A DNA stretch of 32,483 nucleotides, taken from the NCBI GenBank assembly GCA_900318395.1, contig ONKL01000039.1, positions 1 to 32,483 on the forward strand. The letters run 5' to 3'. A program made the translations under genes and the position numbers. Position 1 is the first letter of the stretch. Each line of letters opens with the position of its first letter. The notes below the pieces were generated by a model. That model was given only the letters and a program-made list of their open reading frames with translations. It searched no databases and was not told the origin of the DNA. Below, piece after piece: positions 32,466-32,483 of the stretch. The stretch is from an uncultured Prevotella sp. (lineage in GTDB: Bacteria > Bacteroidota > Bacteroidia > Bacteroidales > Bacteroidaceae).

Positions 32466-32483
32466 TTCCTCCCCAGCCGAAGG

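Noticed and set aside
1-32483. CRISPR arrays, tRNA genes, insertion sequences, integrase or att sites
   Set aside because: I saw no regularly spaced repeats, no tRNA-like fold, no transposase or tyrosine/serine recombinase motif in any supported reading frame.

Overview
The window is a long stretch of a conjugative element (an integrative and conjugative element, or a large conjugative plasmid) from a Bacteroidales bacterium, most likely Prevotellaceae. The evidence is the Bacteroidetes-type tra operon (traE, F, G, J, K, L, M, N order), Bacteroidetes -7 promoter elements (TAnnTTTG), a MobB-like relaxase with its accessory protein, and an in-frame copy of the CTCACCCCC...GGGGAG palindrome that is scattered through Bacteroidetes genomes. 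No integrase, attachment site, rRNA, tRNA or CRISPR array is visible, so both ends of the element lie outside the window.

Layout. (1) 1-2134: a DnaC-type helicase-loader ATPase and two unrecognised proteins, closed by a rho-independent terminator at 2105-2134. (2) 2188-15278: a promoter, then the transfer operon: a small membrane protein, traE (VirB2-like position), traF (VirB3-like), traG (VirB4 ATPase), three secreted proteins in the traH/traI region, traJ (VirB6-like), traK (VirB8-like), traL, traM (VirB10-like), traN (VirB9-like) and a VirD4-type coupling protein. The 5' ends of traE and traF look damaged: one apparent frameshift and one in-frame TAG. (3) 15276-16355, minus strand: a secreted M23 peptidase plus glucosaminidase that would open peptidoglycan for the transfer machine. 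It shares a bidirectional terminator with the coupling protein gene. (4) 16521-26426: an accessory plus-strand operon with a DUF4099/DUF3945-like protein, a small acidic protein, an ArdC-type antirestriction protein carrying a MutS domain I, a TOPRIM protein, a second copy of a traH/traI-region secreted protein, a protein made of three topoisomerase C-terminal zinc repeats, a lipoprotein, a DUF4494 protein, DNA topoisomerase III and a BRO-N-like protein. (5) 26449-27842: an AT-rich single-gene cargo island encoding a two-TM protein, bracketed by two near-identical terminator hairpins. (6) 27864-28555, minus strand: a HigB/HigA-type toxin-antitoxin pair with its own promoter and operator. (7) 28655-32430, minus strand: a polytopic membrane protein, a DUF3408 protein, a ParA ATPase, a MobB-like relaxase and its RHH-type accessory protein. 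A candidate oriT or operator inverted repeat lies just upstream, at 32443-32465.

How it works together: the relaxase and accessory protein would nick oriT, the coupling protein would hand the nucleoprotein to the Tra channel, and the M23/glucosaminidase would clear the wall. TopIII, the TOPRIM protein and the DnaC-like loader would handle single-stranded DNA and replication. ArdC and the toxin-antitoxin pair would aid establishment and retention in the new host. The most interesting parts are the ArdC-MutS-I fusion, the AT-rich two-TM cargo gene between duplicated terminators, the stand-alone topoisomerase zinc-repeat protein, the Asp-Gly repeats in the coupling protein, and the apparent lesions in traE and traF.
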